Assembly (NCBI RefSeq): GCF_017792025.1 | Contig: NZ_CP046956.1 | Span: 2,294,001-2,358,000 of the forward strand | Direction of reading: 5' to 3' | Source of the DNA: Sediminibacillus dalangtanensis | GTDB lineage: Bacteria; Bacillota; Bacilli; Bacillales; Amphibacillaceae | Length of the DNA: 64,000 nt | Shown here: positions 1 through 8,693 of the stretch, piece by piece | Position numbering within the stretch: the stretch's first letter is position 1 | Layout of the letters: the number at the start of each line of letters is the position of its first letter | Notes under the pieces: generated by a model | What the model was told of the DNA's origin: nothing | The model's database searches: none | The model's input: only the letters and a program-made list of their open reading frames with translations | Program-made: the position numbers and the translations under genes

Positions 1-104
1 TGTTGTTCGATTTGTTTAAGATGTCTATCTTCCGTTCCAAACAAAGTAAGTGCTTCGTTTGGATTTTCGAGTTGTAAATCGATCGTTTTTAAATCTTCAG
101 GCAT
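1..104 (-). CDS. phoH: PhoH-family ATPase, N-terminus only
   Basis: Only the first 34 codons are inside the window; the gene runs off the left edge. The start is the ATG at 104-102, preceded by AAGGAG about 8 bases upstream. The visible protein includes the stretch LQLENPNEALTLFG, which resembles the N-terminal region of Bacillus PhoH before its P-loop domain. PhoH proteins are cytoplasmic RecA-like ATPases linked to RNA metabolism. The position directly after yqfD, with a 2-base gap, matches the yqfC-yqfD-phoH order of B. subtilis. The ATPase motifs themselves are not visible here. Confidence 0.85.
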   Translation of the reverse strand, partial: MPEDLKTIDLQLENPNEALTLFGTEDRHLKQIEQ

Positions 105-106
105 AA

Positions 107-1336
107 TCAATCTCCTTGAGATATTGGTTGAATTTTTGTTATATCTTCCTTAGCTTTGAAATAAAGGGTTAACTTAACTTTACCACTCTCAATACGTTCG
201 TGCAAAACTTTTTGAAAGGCGATTTCCGCATCCTTTCCAAGTTCGCTCTGGAGCTGTTTCGTTGCTTGCTTCACGGCTTCTTCTCTTGCTTTTTCCCTGC
301 TTCGTTTTTCGTTGAAAGGCGCTTGTTCATTCCATTGCTCCTCTACGAAAGAAATGGGCAGAGTCCAATGCAAAAAATACAATGGTTTACTTTTAATTTC
401 TTTATATACGTGTTCATATTCGACCTTTTTAAAACCCCAAATAGGAATTTTCACTTTTCCGATTTGCAGTTTGAATTTTGTTTCGCTCTCTCCGGTAAGG
501 GTTTGATAATTTGCCTTTATTGGTACAGTCGTTTCCACCTCGTACCAAGTTTCGGCAATAACTTCTCCTTCCGCTGCCACATAGTTTTTGGGTTTATTTT
601 GCTTTTCTTCGTCGTCTTCTTGTTCTCCTTCTCCTTGATTCTCATTCAAGTTGCCGGAAACCAATACCTGTCCAGGTGTGACAAGATCATTTACTTCGAC
701 CAAAGGGAGTCCCTTAGCGACAAACATATCAACAATGACCCCTTTTTTTGCAGCAACCAGGTTTCGCGGACCCGATTGCTCTGGTTCTTCGACAATCGTT
801 TTCTCGACTGCTTCCAGCTGATAGGTTGTCCCCTTTTCCGTCACACCCACCCACAACAATTCAGGCAAATCATCCAGCAATCGTTGTTGAATGTCACTTG
901 GTGTTCCGATTGTAAACTTTATTGCCCCGGGTCGAATGCCATACTCGTCCAATTTTTCGATAATTTTCGCTTCTACTTCCGGCGGGACGTTTTCCACTTC
1001 TATGTCCCAGACAATGTTTGAGAGAAACATGACAAACAAAACACTCAAAAACAATCCCGCCACGAATGGTTTTTTACGCAAAACGCGCTGTATCAAAAAT
1101 GGAAAGCCTTTCCGTGACAGAAAAGACAGCTTATAAATCGTTTGCCTGCGTAGTCTTTTTATCGCGGAAATATCGCTTAATCTTACATTGCCGACACATT
1201 GCGTTTCATTTATTTTTATCACATTCCAAACAGTTATTCCTTCTCTTGCGCACAGATCAAAAAACAACTCTGGGTGGTGTCCGGTCACCTTTATCTTTAC
1301 AGACCCGGTAAAAAATATATCTTGTGTGTGCTTCAT
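107..1336 (-). CDS. yqfD: Sporulation protein YqfD (stage IV type)
   Basis: A 409-residue protein close to the usual YqfD length of about 400. A basic N-terminal domain of about 90 residues precedes one hydrophobic segment (about 91-111), followed by a large, presumably external domain with a Lys/Glu-rich insertion near 245-260. YqfD is a membrane protein made in the mother cell under sigma-E and needed for normal sporulation in B. subtilis; its biochemical role is not settled. The ATG at 1336 is preferred to the GTG at 1339 because GGAGGGGG sits 5 bases before the ATG. It follows yqfC by 26 bases and leads into phoH. Confidence 0.9.
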   Translation of the reverse strand: MKHTQDIFFTGSVKIKVTGHHPELFFDLCAREGITVWNVIKINETQCVGNVRLSDISAIKRLRRQTIYKLSFLSRKGFPFLIQRVLRKKPFVAGLFLSVLFVMFLSNIVWDIEVENVPPEVEAKIIEKLDEYGIRPGAIKFTIGTPSDIQQRLLDDLPELLWVGVTEKGTTYQLEAVEKTIVEEPEQSGPRNLVAAKKGVIVDMFVAKGLPLVEVNDLVTPGQVLVSGNLNENQGEGEQEDDEEKQNKPKNYVAAEGEVIAETWYEVETTVPIKANYQTLTGESETKFKLQIGKVKIPIWGFKKVEYEHVYKEIKSKPLYFLHWTLPISFVEEQWNEQAPFNEKRSREKAREEAVKQATKQLQSELGKDAEIAFQKVLHERIESGKVKLTLYFKAKEDITKIQPISQGD

Positions 1337-1362
1337 CACTGCCCCCTCCGCCGGCTATCCGA

Positions 1363-1644
1363 TCACTCTTCGATGAAAGCCAGCTCCTTGATTTTCCCCT
1401 CTAGCAGGATTTCCTCCGGCAGTATCATCTTCAGCACAAATTTTTCTCCAGTTATCCGGAGGTATCCGTCTTTCATACGTAAACGAAGTTCTGATTCTGA
1501 GAACAGAATGAGTCCTTTATGGTTTTCGATATAAGCATGGATTTGACCGATGGTCGTAATTCTCGGAAGTTCGAGGATAACATCGGAAGGAAGTTCAAGG
1601 TGCTGCGTGAGCATATTCTCGATGCGCTGTTTCCATTTGTTCAC
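1363..1644 (-). CDS. yqfC: Sporulation protein YqfC
   Basis: A 93-residue protein, the expected YqfC length, with many acidic residues and no membrane segment. Its motif DGYLRITGEKFVLKMILPEE is characteristic of the YqfC/YabP-like sporulation family. The start codon is GTG (1644-1642), with a G-rich Shine-Dalgarno region about 10 bases upstream. YqfC is encoded with YqfD and belongs to the mother-cell programme; its exact function is unknown. A sigma-E-like promoter lies directly upstream. Confidence 0.88.
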   Translation of the reverse strand: MNKWKQRIENMLTQHLELPSDVILELPRITTIGQIHAYIENHKGLILFSESELRLRMKDGYLRITGEKFVLKMILPEEILLEGKIKELAFIEE

Positions 1645-1667
1645 CCAGGATGCCCCCTCTCACATCA

Positions 1668-1695
1668 TATGTATGAATGAAGCCGGGAGATAAGA
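1668..1695 (-). promoter_or_regulatory. Probable sigma-E promoter of yqfC-yqfD
   Basis: On the minus strand a CATACATA -10 element (1675-1668) is preceded by a TTATC-containing -35 region about 13 bases upstream. This fits the sigma-E -10 consensus CATACANT well and the -35 only loosely. It lies about 24 bases before the yqfC start, and yqfC/yqfD are sigma-E genes in B. subtilis. Confidence 0.5.
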
Positions 1696-1704
1696 ACAGC
1701 AAAA

Positions 1705-1746
1705 TATCCCCGGTTTAAGCATGAAAGAATGCAGAAACCGGGGATA
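1705..1746. terminator. Strong stem-loop between the yqfC and flotillin operons
   Basis: TATCCCCGGTTT pairs with AAACCGGGGATA around an inner GCAT/ATGC step and a 6-base loop. On the minus strand it is followed by TTTTGC, a short U-run, so it may be a second terminator after the flotillin operon. Confidence 0.55.
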
Positions 1747-1845
1747 CAATCGAAATATTATTATGTTGTGAACGAGGTAGTGTATGCACCTGCCTCTACT
1801 TAAAACCTGAAGGGTGCTGAAACTGGACAGCACCTCCAGTAACTT

Positions 1846-1888
1846 AAAAACCCCCCTTTGTCCATAACTGACAAAGGGGGGGGTTTTT
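1846..1888 (-). terminator. Rho-independent terminator of the flotillin operon
   Basis: AAAAACCCCCC...TTTGTC and its complement form a GC-rich stem with a short loop. T-runs follow it on both strands. It overlaps the stop codon of the 176-residue protein gene. Confidence 0.85.
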
Positions 1889-2417
1889 ACTTCGCTCGTC
1901 GTCTTCTTTGATAAGGACGGTGGGCCCTTGGCTGACCGAGCACCTCAGCCATTACAAAACTCTCTGCAATCCCTTTTTTGGATAAATTCCTGCGGATGGA
2001 AAGCTTCTTGTTTGACTGGACTTCTTTTTTTGCAGCCTGGTCTTTGCTTCTCTTTTCCAACTGTCTCGGTCTTTCTACATCCTGTATGGGATCCATATGA
2101 GAAGCAAAAACTTCCCCATCTGAACGCTGTGTAACTGGTTTCGTTTCTGCAAGCTTCGCTTTCTTTTTCTCATAATACGTTTGTGTCCTGGAAGGATCAA
2201 CTGCGGTTGCAGGGCTTGTTTGTGTCTCGACTTCAACATTCACAGTTGATTGCGCTGGATCTGTATTGTTTGGTTGGTGACGGGAAGAAGTAGGGGTTGG
2301 CCGAGAAGGCCGGGTAGGTTTCCCGCCCTTCTGTTCCTCCTCATCGGTTTTAAACATGCCAAACAGCCATCCGGCAACGGCCAGAAGCGGGATGATTAAT
2401 CCTATTAAATCCTCCAT
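1887..2417 (-). CDS. Small membrane-anchored protein of the flotillin operon, function unknown
   Basis: A 176-residue protein with one hydrophobic segment at about residues 3-20. A long polar linker rich in Pro, Thr, Ser and Lys follows, and the tail is strongly basic and ends in RPYQRRRRAK. It looks like a bitopic protein with a disordered cytoplasmic or surface-associated tail. It lies 30 bases after floA and shares that gene's operon and terminator. B. subtilis has a small gene, yqfB, at the same place, but I cannot show homology from sequence alone, so no symbol is given. A role with the flotillin membrane domains is inferred only from position. Confidence 0.75.
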   Translation of the reverse strand: MEDLIGLIIPLLAVAGWLFGMFKTDEEEQKGGKPTRPSRPTPTSSRHQPNNTDPAQSTVNVEVETQTSPATAVDPSRTQTYYEKKKAKLAETKPVTQRSDGEVFASHMDPIQDVERPRQLEKRSKDQAAKKEVQSNKKLSIRRNLSKKGIAESFVMAEVLGQPRAHRPYQRRRRAK

Positions 2418-2447
2418 CGATCACCCTCCTCTTGAGCTCGGCCTCTT

Positions 2448-3437
2448 TTATTGATCCTCATCATTTTCTTCTTGAGAAAGCTTGCCAATCGTATCGCGCA
2501 TGTCTGTGTCGGCATTGATGTTCTTATAATTCATATAGTCCATCACGCCCATATTGCCTGAGCGAAGCGCTTCAGCAAGAGCAAGCGGTACGTCTGCTTC
2601 TGCCTCGACGACCTTGGCGCGCATTTCCTGTACCCTTGCCAGCATTTCCTGTTCTTGGGCGACAGCCATTGCACGACGCTCTTCTGCTTTAGCCTGTGCA
2701 ATGTTTTTGTCTGCTTCTGCCTGATCTGTGGAAAGGGTAGCCCCAATATTTTTGCCGATATCGATATCAGCAATATCAATCGATAGGATTTCAAAAGCTG
2801 TACCCGCGTCCAGACCTTTGGATAAGACATTATGGGAAATGGAATCCGGATTTTCCAAAACTTTCGTGTGACTGTCCGAGCTACCAATCGTACTTACAAT
2901 CCCTTCGCCAACACGGGCGATCACTGTATCCTCACCGGCCCCGCCGACAAGTCGGTCGATATTAGCTCGTACGGTAATCCGGGCTTTTGCTTTCACCTCG
3001 ATCCCATCCATTGCAATACCAGCAATGAACGGTGTTTCTATCACTTTCGGGTTAACACTCATTTGTACTGCTTCCAGCACATCCCGACCAGCCAGGTCGA
3101 TTGCTGCAGCTCGCTCGAAAGTCAGTTCGATGTTTGCTCGCTGTGCGGCAATCAAAGCATTGACCACCCGATCGACATTACCTCCTGCCAAATAGTGGCT
3201 CTCCAGCTGGTTCGTGTTGACGCCAAGGCCTGCTTTATGTGCCTTGATTAGCGGATTGATCACCCTGGAAGGAACAACCCTTCTCAAACGCATTCCAACC
3301 AGCGTAAAAATGCTGACTCTGACACCAGCAGCCAGGGCGCTGATCCAGAGCATCACCGGAATAAAGGTAAATAATACAGCAACTGCTATGACAATTAATC
3401 CGATTACTATGATCGGTAATAAACTTTGAATGTCCAT
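2448..3437 (-). CDS. floA: Flotillin-like protein FloA
   Basis: A 329-residue protein, the usual FloA (YqfA) length. The N-terminal hydrophobic hairpin (about residues 5-40) anchors it to the membrane. An SPFH-like domain follows, and then an Ala/Glu-rich segment (about 235-300, for example [18 protein letters not shown]) that probably forms a coiled coil for oligomerisation. FloA organises functional membrane microdomains and affects membrane fluidity and protein complexes. Its start overlaps the stop of yqeZ by one base, so the two are translationally coupled and share the sigma-W-type promoter upstream of yqeZ. Confidence 0.95.
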   Translation of the reverse strand: MDIQSLLPIIVIGLIVIAVAVLFTFIPVMLWISALAAGVRVSIFTLVGMRLRRVVPSRVINPLIKAHKAGLGVNTNQLESHYLAGGNVDRVVNALIAAQRANIELTFERAAAIDLAGRDVLEAVQMSVNPKVIETPFIAGIAMDGIEVKAKARITVRANIDRLVGGAGEDTVIARVGEGIVSTIGSSDSHTKVLENPDSISHNVLSKGLDAGTAFEILSIDIADIDIGKNIGATLSTDQAEADKNIAQAKAEERRAMAVAQEQEMLARVQEMRAKVVEAEADVPLALAEALRSGNMGVMDYMNYKNINADTDMRDTIGKLSQEENDEDQ

Positions 3438-4795
3438 TATACGTCCTCCTGTTTCTGTTGATTATTTATTTGCCTTACCACTATCCTTGAACCTTCCGTT
3501 TTGACAATCTTGATAGGAGTATCCTTCTCGACATAAGCACCTTCGGTCACTACATCAAGCCGTTCATCCCCGAAGATCCCCGTACCTGACGGCCGCAGCA
3601 TTGTGACCGCTCTGCCTTCCAGGCCGATTAAATCCAGCCTGCTGACTGAAGACACATAGCCTTGTTCAGTAGTCGTTGCATCCTTTAGAATGATATTTTT
3701 AAAGAAACCTTTTTCCAAGCCGATTGTTTTAAAAAGAATAACGGAAACGACAATTGATGAAAGTAATGCGATTGCAATGCTCATGGCCATATGTCCCATG
3801 TCTGCTGAAGACATGAACAAGGCAGCGACTACTGCACCGATTCCGAGAATACCAATTATTCCTCCCGGCACAAAAATTTCAGCTATGATCAAAATGATTC
3901 CCAACACAAGCAAGATAACCGCTTCATAGCCTGCTAGGCCAGCCACAATATGTCCGTAGAAAAATAAAATCAGGGACAACAGGCCTATAGAACCTGGAAT
4001 TCCGAAACCCGGAGAATATAGCTCGACGATTAAACCGATGCTTGCAAGAGACAACAATATCGGTACTACGACAGGGTTCGTTAAGAACCTGGCGATTTCC
4101 TCTGCAAGCGTGGTATTGGTTTCAATAATTTCAGCATCTTGCAGGTTCAGCTCAGCCAACAGTTCTGTACGGTGGTTAACGATTGCTTTTGCATAACCTA
4201 CCTCCACAGCCGTTGTCGGCTCCAAGGTTAAAAATTCACCTTCGGGCGCGCCATATTCCGGTAAATCAACAGAAGGATTTGCCATTGCTTCTGCATACAA
4301 TGGATCTCTATCCTTCGAAGTAGCAGCACTCTTCATAGCCGAAATCCATGCTGACTGTGCTTTTTTATCAGCAGCAGTACCGTCTGAGTTTATAACGCCG
4401 CTCGCTCCCATTGTTGCATGAGGCTTCATGTAAATATTGTCGGTGTTCAATGCTATGTATGATCCTGCTGATAAAGCTTCATTGGTAATAAACGCAGTTG
4501 TCTGAATTTCTAAATCCTGTAACAATTCAGCAATCTGTCCTGCAGCATCGACTCGTCCACCTGGAGTATCTATTTCAAAAATGATATGGTCGGCATTTTC
4601 TTCGACTGCTTCCTGTGTAGTTCTCTTTAAAAAAGCTTCCAGCCCCCGCTCCACTTCATTTTCAACCGGTATGACATACACCAGCTTTCCATTCCCTCCA
4701 GCTGCGTGAATCGATGTTGGAGGGATAAAAGAACCAATCAAACCCGCTATCATGCCCAAGAACACGACAAAGATAACGGCTAATCTTCTGCCCAC
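3437..4795 (-). CDS. yqeZ: NfeD-family membrane protease YqeZ (ClpP-class serine protease domain)
   Basis: A 452-residue protein with a signal peptide (about 1-31), then a ClpP-like periplasmic/external protease domain with DTPGG (76-80) and the candidate nucleophile Ser109 in ALSAGS. About five membrane segments follow (roughly 235-350), and a soluble OB-fold NfeD domain ends the protein (about 375-450). NfeD proteases of this long type are encoded with flotillin/SPFH partners, as here with floA. The start is GTG at 4795, with AGGAGGGG 5-8 bases upstream. Expression probably responds to envelope stress through the sigma-W-like promoter at 4831-4857. Confidence 0.92.
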   Translation of the reverse strand: MGRRLAVIFVVFLGMIAGLIGSFIPPTSIHAAGGNGKLVYVIPVENEVERGLEAFLKRTTQEAVEENADHIIFEIDTPGGRVDAAGQIAELLQDLEIQTTAFITNEALSAGSYIALNTDNIYMKPHATMGASGVINSDGTAADKKAQSAWISAMKSAATSKDRDPLYAEAMANPSVDLPEYGAPEGEFLTLEPTTAVEVGYAKAIVNHRTELLAELNLQDAEIIETNTTLAEEIARFLTNPVVVPILLSLASIGLIVELYSPGFGIPGSIGLLSLILFFYGHIVAGLAGYEAVILLVLGIILIIAEIFVPGGIIGILGIGAVVAALFMSSADMGHMAMSIAIALLSSIVVSVILFKTIGLEKGFFKNIILKDATTTEQGYVSSVSRLDLIGLEGRAVTMLRPSGTGIFGDERLDVVTEGAYVEKDTPIKIVKTEGSRIVVRQINNQQKQEDV

Positions 4796-4830
4796 CTGCT
4801 ATCCCCTCCTTTCTATCGGTTCGCTATGTA

Positions 4831-4857
4831 TACGGACCGCTACCTATTAAAGTTTCA
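4831..4857 (-). promoter_or_regulatory. Sigma-W-type promoter of yqeZ-floA
   Basis: On the minus strand TGAAAC (4857-4852) and CGTA (4834-4831) are separated by 17 bases, matching the extracytoplasmic sigma-W consensus exactly. It lies 36 bases upstream of the yqeZ start. The orthologous operon in B. subtilis belongs to the sigma-W regulon. Confidence 0.75.
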
Positions 4858-4986
4858 AAAACTTTTCTTCAGTTTAACATACATTTTCAGATGTTAGTAT
4901 TCACCCAACACGACATATTCATGAGAAAAGGCTCTTACTATTTTAGGAAAACAGCAGCAGACCGTCAGAAATGGGATTCTTTCCCT

Positions 4987-5031
4987 ATATAAAAGAAGCG
5001 GTTCCCGCCTTCGTTGGCGAAAACCACTTCT
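4987..5031 (-). terminator. Terminator of rpsU-yqeY
   Basis: A stem of AGAAGTGGTTTTCGCC against GGCGGGAACCGCTTCT, read on the minus strand, with a 6-base loop and a TTTTATA tail. It lies 29 bases after the yqeY stop. Confidence 0.8.
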
Positions 5032-5059
5032 CCTTTTAGCGCTCACTTGTTTAATTTAA

Positions 5060-5506
5060 TTAAGACAAATGCTTCTGAACAAGACGATTCACTTGTGAAC
5101 CATCAGCCTGACCTTTTACTTTAGGCATGACGGCACTCATAACACTGCCCATATCTTTTTTGGAAGTTGCGCCAACTTCCTGGATCGTTTCTTGAACAAT
5201 TTGTTCAAGTTCTTCTTCTGTAAGCTGTTTCGGCATATATGCTTGTAAAACTTTTATTTCATCTTCAAGTTTTTCCGCAAGATCATCGCGTCCAGCTTCT
5301 TTGAATTCTTGGAGGGAATCTTTTCGCTGTTTTAACTCTCTGGATAAAACAGTTAGTTCTTCTTCTTCAGATAATTCGTCTTTACCAAGTTTGATGGCTT
5401 CATTCTGTAAAGAAGCTTTCACCATGCGAATGACACTCAAGGCTTGTTTATCCTTGTTTTTCATCGCCTGCTTCATGTCCTGGTTCAGACGTTCAACTAA
5501 TGACAT
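5060..5506 (-). CDS. yqeY: GatB/YqeY domain protein
   Basis: A 148-residue all-helical protein of the usual YqeY size. The C-terminal half ([19 protein letters not shown] and on) is the YqeY/tail domain also found at the end of GatB, the tRNA-dependent amidotransferase subunit. Free-standing YqeY is thought to bind tRNA or influence the amidotransferase, but its role is unproven. It follows rpsU by 21 bases and shares the promoter and terminator. Confidence 0.9.
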   Translation of the reverse strand: MSLVERLNQDMKQAMKNKDKQALSVIRMVKASLQNEAIKLGKDELSEEEELTVLSRELKQRKDSLQEFKEAGRDDLAEKLEDEIKVLQAYMPKQLTEEELEQIVQETIQEVGATSKKDMGSVMSAVMPKVKGQADGSQVNRLVQKHLS

Positions 5507-5527
5507 ATCTCTTCTACACCCTCTTTG

Positions 5528-5701
5528 TTACTTACGCTTTCTAGCAGCCTCAGATTTTTTCTTGCGGCGCACACTAGGTTTTTCATAAAATTCACGCTTG
5601 CGGTATTCAGACAATGTACCACTTTTAGATACACTGCGTTTGAAGCGACGAAGAGCATCTTCAAGAGACTCGTTTTTACGAACGCGAGTTGTGTTTGACA
5701 T
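5528..5701 (-). CDS. rpsU: 30S ribosomal protein S21
   Basis: A 57-residue, very basic protein starting [11 protein letters not shown] and ending in a Lys/Arg-rich tail, typical of S21, which sits near the anti-Shine-Dalgarno region of 16S rRNA. A longer frame extends upstream to 5791, but the start at 5701 is preceded by GGAGGGAGGG and gives the standard S21 length, so the extension is rejected. It heads a two-gene unit with yqeY. Confidence 0.96.
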   Translation of the reverse strand: MSNTTRVRKNESLEDALRRFKRSVSKSGTLSEYRKREFYEKPSVRRKKKSEAARKRK

Positions 5702-5773
5702 GCTATTTTCCCTCCCTCCGAAGCATACAACAGGTTTCTGGGACATATGTAACCTCACATATGTCTCCCGACA

Positions 5774-5802
5774 ATTATAATATATTGCCAATTCCCGGTC
5801 AA
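5774..5802 (-). promoter_or_regulatory. Sigma-A promoter of rpsU-yqeY
   Basis: TTGACC (5802-5797) and a perfect TATAAT (5779-5774) are separated by 17 bases on the minus strand, about 72 bases upstream of the rpsU start. Confidence 0.8.
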
Positions 5803-5896
5803 CTCATTTCACAAGCAATCACAAATAAATTCTATTTTACTTACTATACGGACATTCTTTTTTTATTTAACAGTCTCCTCGTACACTTCGATACTC

Positions 5897-6455
5897 GTTA
5901 ATCGCCGTAGTTGATAGAAACTGCGCAGTAACTTCCTTTGTAGTCCTTGGGCCTTTTTATAGTAGTGGTGTAGTCCAGCGCTACGGAAATACCCTGCGCT
6001 TTCCGCGGGCGGCTGGTGAGCTTCCTCGAGCTAACGCTCTGCGGGATCTCACCGAGGCCTTTCCTCCCGCAGGAGTCATCGGGTATTTCCTTCGCTGGGA
6101 ACAGATTCCTGTTTCTAAACGAATGTACGAGACATTTTTCTCTTGCATCACTTGGTACTGCATGTAGCTAGAAAAACAAGCAAAAAGTCCAAGAGAAGGA
6201 GAAAAGACGGAACCCCAACTGTTTTCTAGGAAGAAAAGCACGCGTTTCCTGACAACCGTTTTTAAGAAGTCTTGTTGGGTTTCAAGGAAAAAAGTTTCTG
6301 CGCTAGCGATAATCATCATGCTCCTTAGCGCAGGGAGCATACGCAGACTCCAACGGGAAAAGCGCGAGCTGAAGCCGTGCCCGCGGAGCGTTGCTTAACA
6401 CGCTTTTTGAATAGGTAATGGAACTTCCAATCACAGTTACTGCGTAGTTTAGATG
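5897..6455. repeat. Family A repeat, copy 1 (about 0.55 kb, inverted-repeat ends)
   Basis: The left end reads GAAACTGCGCAGTAAC (5917-5932) and the right end carries its near-complement GTTACTGCGTAGTTT (6436-6450). Much of it is nearly identical to copy 2 at 58155-58699, and several blocks recur in copy 3 at 29795-30186. Inside are a GC-rich arm CGCTTTCCGCGGGC (5997-6010), a GGTGAG...CTCACC hairpin and a matching GCCCGCGG arm near 6379. It occupies most of the rpsU to Na/Pi-transporter gap (5702-6550). Open frames in it are fortuitous. It looks like a non-autonomous MITE-like element; no transposase is present. Confidence 0.85.
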
Positions 6456-6550
6456 TTTTACGCAAGAATATCAATCTTTTGATAAACAGCCTTGAAAAGA
6501 AACAGACATGTTTCCACCGCCTGTCCATATAATGTATCGAGGTGAGTCGT

Positions 6551-7474
6551 TTGGCTGATTTGCTTTCTTTATCCGCCGTGTTTTTAATGCTGTTTTTTCT
6601 CGGTTTCCAAGTTTTGCGGACAGGCTTATACCACGTTGCCTTCCATAAAGTTGAATCCTTGCTTGCAGGCATGACGAAAAATCATTATGTTGGAATTTTG
6701 ACAGGTCTGCTTGCAACTGCCGTTTTACAGAGCAGTTCCTTGATCATGGTGCTGACGATCGGCTTTGTAAGCGTAGGGTTGATGACCTTTAAACAATCCA
6801 TTGGTATCATCCTCGGTGCAAACATCGGAACGACAGCAACGGGGGAATTGCTGGCTTTCAGTCAATATATTCCCGAATGGACTTTTGTTGTTCTTGGTGC
6901 AATCCTGCTGTTCTCCAATATAAAAGTACTTTTTGGGGCGGGTACCATCCTGTTTGGCATCGGTTCCATCTTTATCGCTCTGGCTGGATTCGAATCATTG
7001 GCCCCCTTGATTGTAGAACTTCCGATATTGGAAGATGCCATTATGTTTACTCAATTGAATCCAGAGGCCGGGGTAGTCATCGGAATGGTGTTCAGTGGCG
7101 CCATCCAATCTTCAAGTGCTACCACCGGTATTACGATGAGTTTTCTAAACGAGGGACTAATAAGCATGGCTGCCTCCATTGCTATCGTTCTCGGAGCCAA
7201 TATCGGTACTTGCCTGACCGCAGTACTGGCAGCTCTGGGAACAGGAAAACAGGCTGTTTTAACTGCGATGGCGCATGTTTGGTTCAACTTGTTCAGCGTC
7301 CTGCTATTTCTTCCATTCCTTACCGGAATTACTGGATTTGCAGAGACCTTGTCAAGTTATCCAATCAAACAACTAGCTCATGTTGCAGTCTTATTCAACG
7401 TTGCTTCTGTGCTTTTATTTCTGCCATTTATCAGTCCATTCGAAAAGTTCATCATCCGGTTCCACGGCAAATAG
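6551..7474 (+). CDS. yqeW: Na+/phosphate symporter family protein (YqeW-like)
   Basis: A 307-residue polytopic membrane protein of the NptA/PNaS family. It has the two inverted QSSS repeats typical of sodium-phosphate cotransporters: VLQSSSLIMVLTIG near residue 57 and AIQSSSATTGITMS near 185. Each is followed by a GANIGT motif. The predicted role is sodium-coupled phosphate movement across the plasma membrane. TTG at 6551 is preferred to GTG at 6542 because GAGGTGA lies 5-6 bases before the TTG and would overlap the GTG. Its location beside rpsU and mtaB matches yqeW of B. subtilis. No PhoU-like tail is present. Confidence 0.85.
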   Translation: MADLLSLSAVFLMLFFLGFQVLRTGLYHVAFHKVESLLAGMTKNHYVGILTGLLATAVLQSSSLIMVLTIGFVSVGLMTFKQSIGIILGANIGTTATGELLAFSQYIPEWTFVVLGAILLFSNIKVLFGAGTILFGIGSIFIALAGFESLAPLIVELPILEDAIMFTQLNPEAGVVIGMVFSGAIQSSSATTGITMSFLNEGLISMAASIAIVLGANIGTCLTAVLAALGTGKQAVLTAMAHVWFNLFSVLLFLPFLTGITGFAETLSSYPIKQLAHVAVLFNVASVLLFLPFISPFEKFIIRFHGK

Positions 7475-7481
7475 TAAGCGT

Positions 7482-7541
7482 AAAAAAACACACTGCATGA
7501 CATCCTCCTTCACAAAGGAACCGTTATGGCAGTGTGTTCTT
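7482..7541. terminator. Bidirectional terminator between the Na/Pi transporter and deoC
   Basis: ACACACTGC (7488-7496) pairs with GCAGTGTGT (7529-7537), with an inner CCTCCTT/AAAGGA step. An A-run on the left and TCTTT on the right allow termination of both convergent genes. Confidence 0.8.
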
Positions 7542-7641
7542 TCCATACAGCTATAATTTTTTTCAGAAGTACAAGGGAAGCTAGTGTTATTTTCGCCGCA
7601 GCCATAGATTGTGTCGCGCTAAAACAGCAATACCGCCTCGA

Positions 7642-8313
7642 TTAATAGTCAGTGTCAGCTATTCCGCCAGAGATAATTTGTACACCAGCACTGGCACCAA
7701 TACGAGTCGCACCTGCTTCAATCATCGCATCTGTCGTTTCCCGGTCCCTGACACCTCCGGATGCTTTGACTCCCATCTCTGGTCCCACTGTTTTTCTCAT
7801 CAAAGCGATATCCTCAACCGTTGCGCCGCCCCCAGAGAAACCTGTCGACGTTTTTACGAAGTCAGCGCCAGCCTTCTTAGCCAACTGGCAAGCTGTAACC
7901 TTTTCAGCTTCATCCAGAAGAGAAGTTTCAATGATCACTTTCGTCAGTGCCTGATTGCCAGCTGCGTTGACAACAGCAGCAATATCCTTTTCCACTACAG
8001 CCGTTTCGCCAGACTTCAATGCTCCGACGTTGATGACCATATCGACTTCCGTAGCTCCATTTTTGATGGCTTGCTCTGTTTCAAACACCTTGGTTTCCGT
8101 CGTGGTTGCTCCCAAAGGAAATCCAATTACGGTGCACACTTTTACATCTGTATCCTTTAACTGTTGATAACAGTAAGAAACCCAATAAGGGTTGACACAA
8201 ACGGAAGCAAAATGGTTTTCTTTTGCCTCTTGAATGATTTGGTCCATTTTCGATTTTTTTGTATCAGGCTTCAGTTGCGTATGATCAATCATACTTGCTA
8301 GTTTCTTATCCAA
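7642..8313 (-). CDS. deoC: Deoxyribose-phosphate aldolase
   Basis: A 223-residue class I aldolase that splits 2-deoxyribose 5-phosphate into glyceraldehyde 3-phosphate and acetaldehyde during deoxynucleoside catabolism. The Schiff-base lysine is Lys154 in [10 protein letters not shown], with Asp91 in VDMVINVG and Lys183 in GVKASGG as partner residues. The start is TTG at 8313, with AAAGGATGG about 6 bases upstream. An extended -10 (TGCTATGAT, 8353-8361) lies just upstream. The gene stands alone between mtaB and the Na/Pi transporter, away from pdp/nupC/cdd genes. Confidence 0.95.
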   Translation of the reverse strand: MDKKLASMIDHTQLKPDTKKSKMDQIIQEAKENHFASVCVNPYWVSYCYQQLKDTDVKVCTVIGFPLGATTTETKVFETEQAIKNGATEVDMVINVGALKSGETAVVEKDIAAVVNAAGNQALTKVIIETSLLDEAEKVTACQLAKKAGADFVKTSTGFSGGGATVEDIALMRKTVGPEMGVKASGGVRDRETTDAMIEAGATRIGASAGVQIISGGIADTDY

Positions 8314-8435
8314 TTGTACCCATCCTTTCTCGTTGTACGAACCTCTCTGTCAATCATAGCATTTTCGGTTCAAAAAAACCAAGTATTGTTCAGCATTCTA
8401 CTCAAACAAGGCCGACTTAAGCCACAAAAGGAAAG

Positions 8436-8690
8436 GGGCCGGGACAAAAGCATGGCCACCAAAGCAGAAACCGAGCGAATTCTAACTGCTAATCAAATTC
8501 GTTCGGTTCTTATTTGTATATTCTCTTTTGTCCTGTTGTTTGATGCGTGCTTCGAATCGCTATGAGTGGGAAGTTGCACTTTTCATGAGAGAAGGTTAGA
8601 GAAGTTTGCTTTTTGCTCATCAAAAAAAACCGAACGAATGGTAAAATCGTTCGGTTTTCATTTTGGTCACGATGCTTTTGTCCCAGGCTC
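8436..8690. repeat. Family C repeat, copy 1 (255 bp, inverted-repeat ends, two hairpins)
   Basis: The ends are inverted copies that share the core GGGACAAAAGCAT (left, from about 8441) and ATGCTTTTGTCCC (right, 8671-8683). Just inside each end is a hairpin built on AACCGARCGA...TCGTTCGGTT (about 8469-8507 and 8628-8656). The right end stops 3 bases before the mtaB stop codon, so the right hairpin with its T-run can serve as the mtaB terminator. This element fills most of the 8314-8693 gap. A partial copy lies at 45650-45728. Confidence 0.8.
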
Positions 8691-8693
8691 TTT

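Noticed and set aside
200..1021. 273-residue plus-strand frame
   Set aside because: It is antisense to yqfD, with low-complexity Phe/Leu-rich translation and no ribosome site.
5981..6340. Open frame encoding a 119-residue Arg-rich protein
   Set aside because: It lies fully inside family A copy 1; the same peptide pieces recur in other copies in broken frames, and there is no ribosome site.
5897..6455. CRISPR array or prophage end
   Set aside because: The repeats are dispersed single copies with inverted ends, not evenly spaced direct repeats, and no Cas, integrase or phage gene is near.
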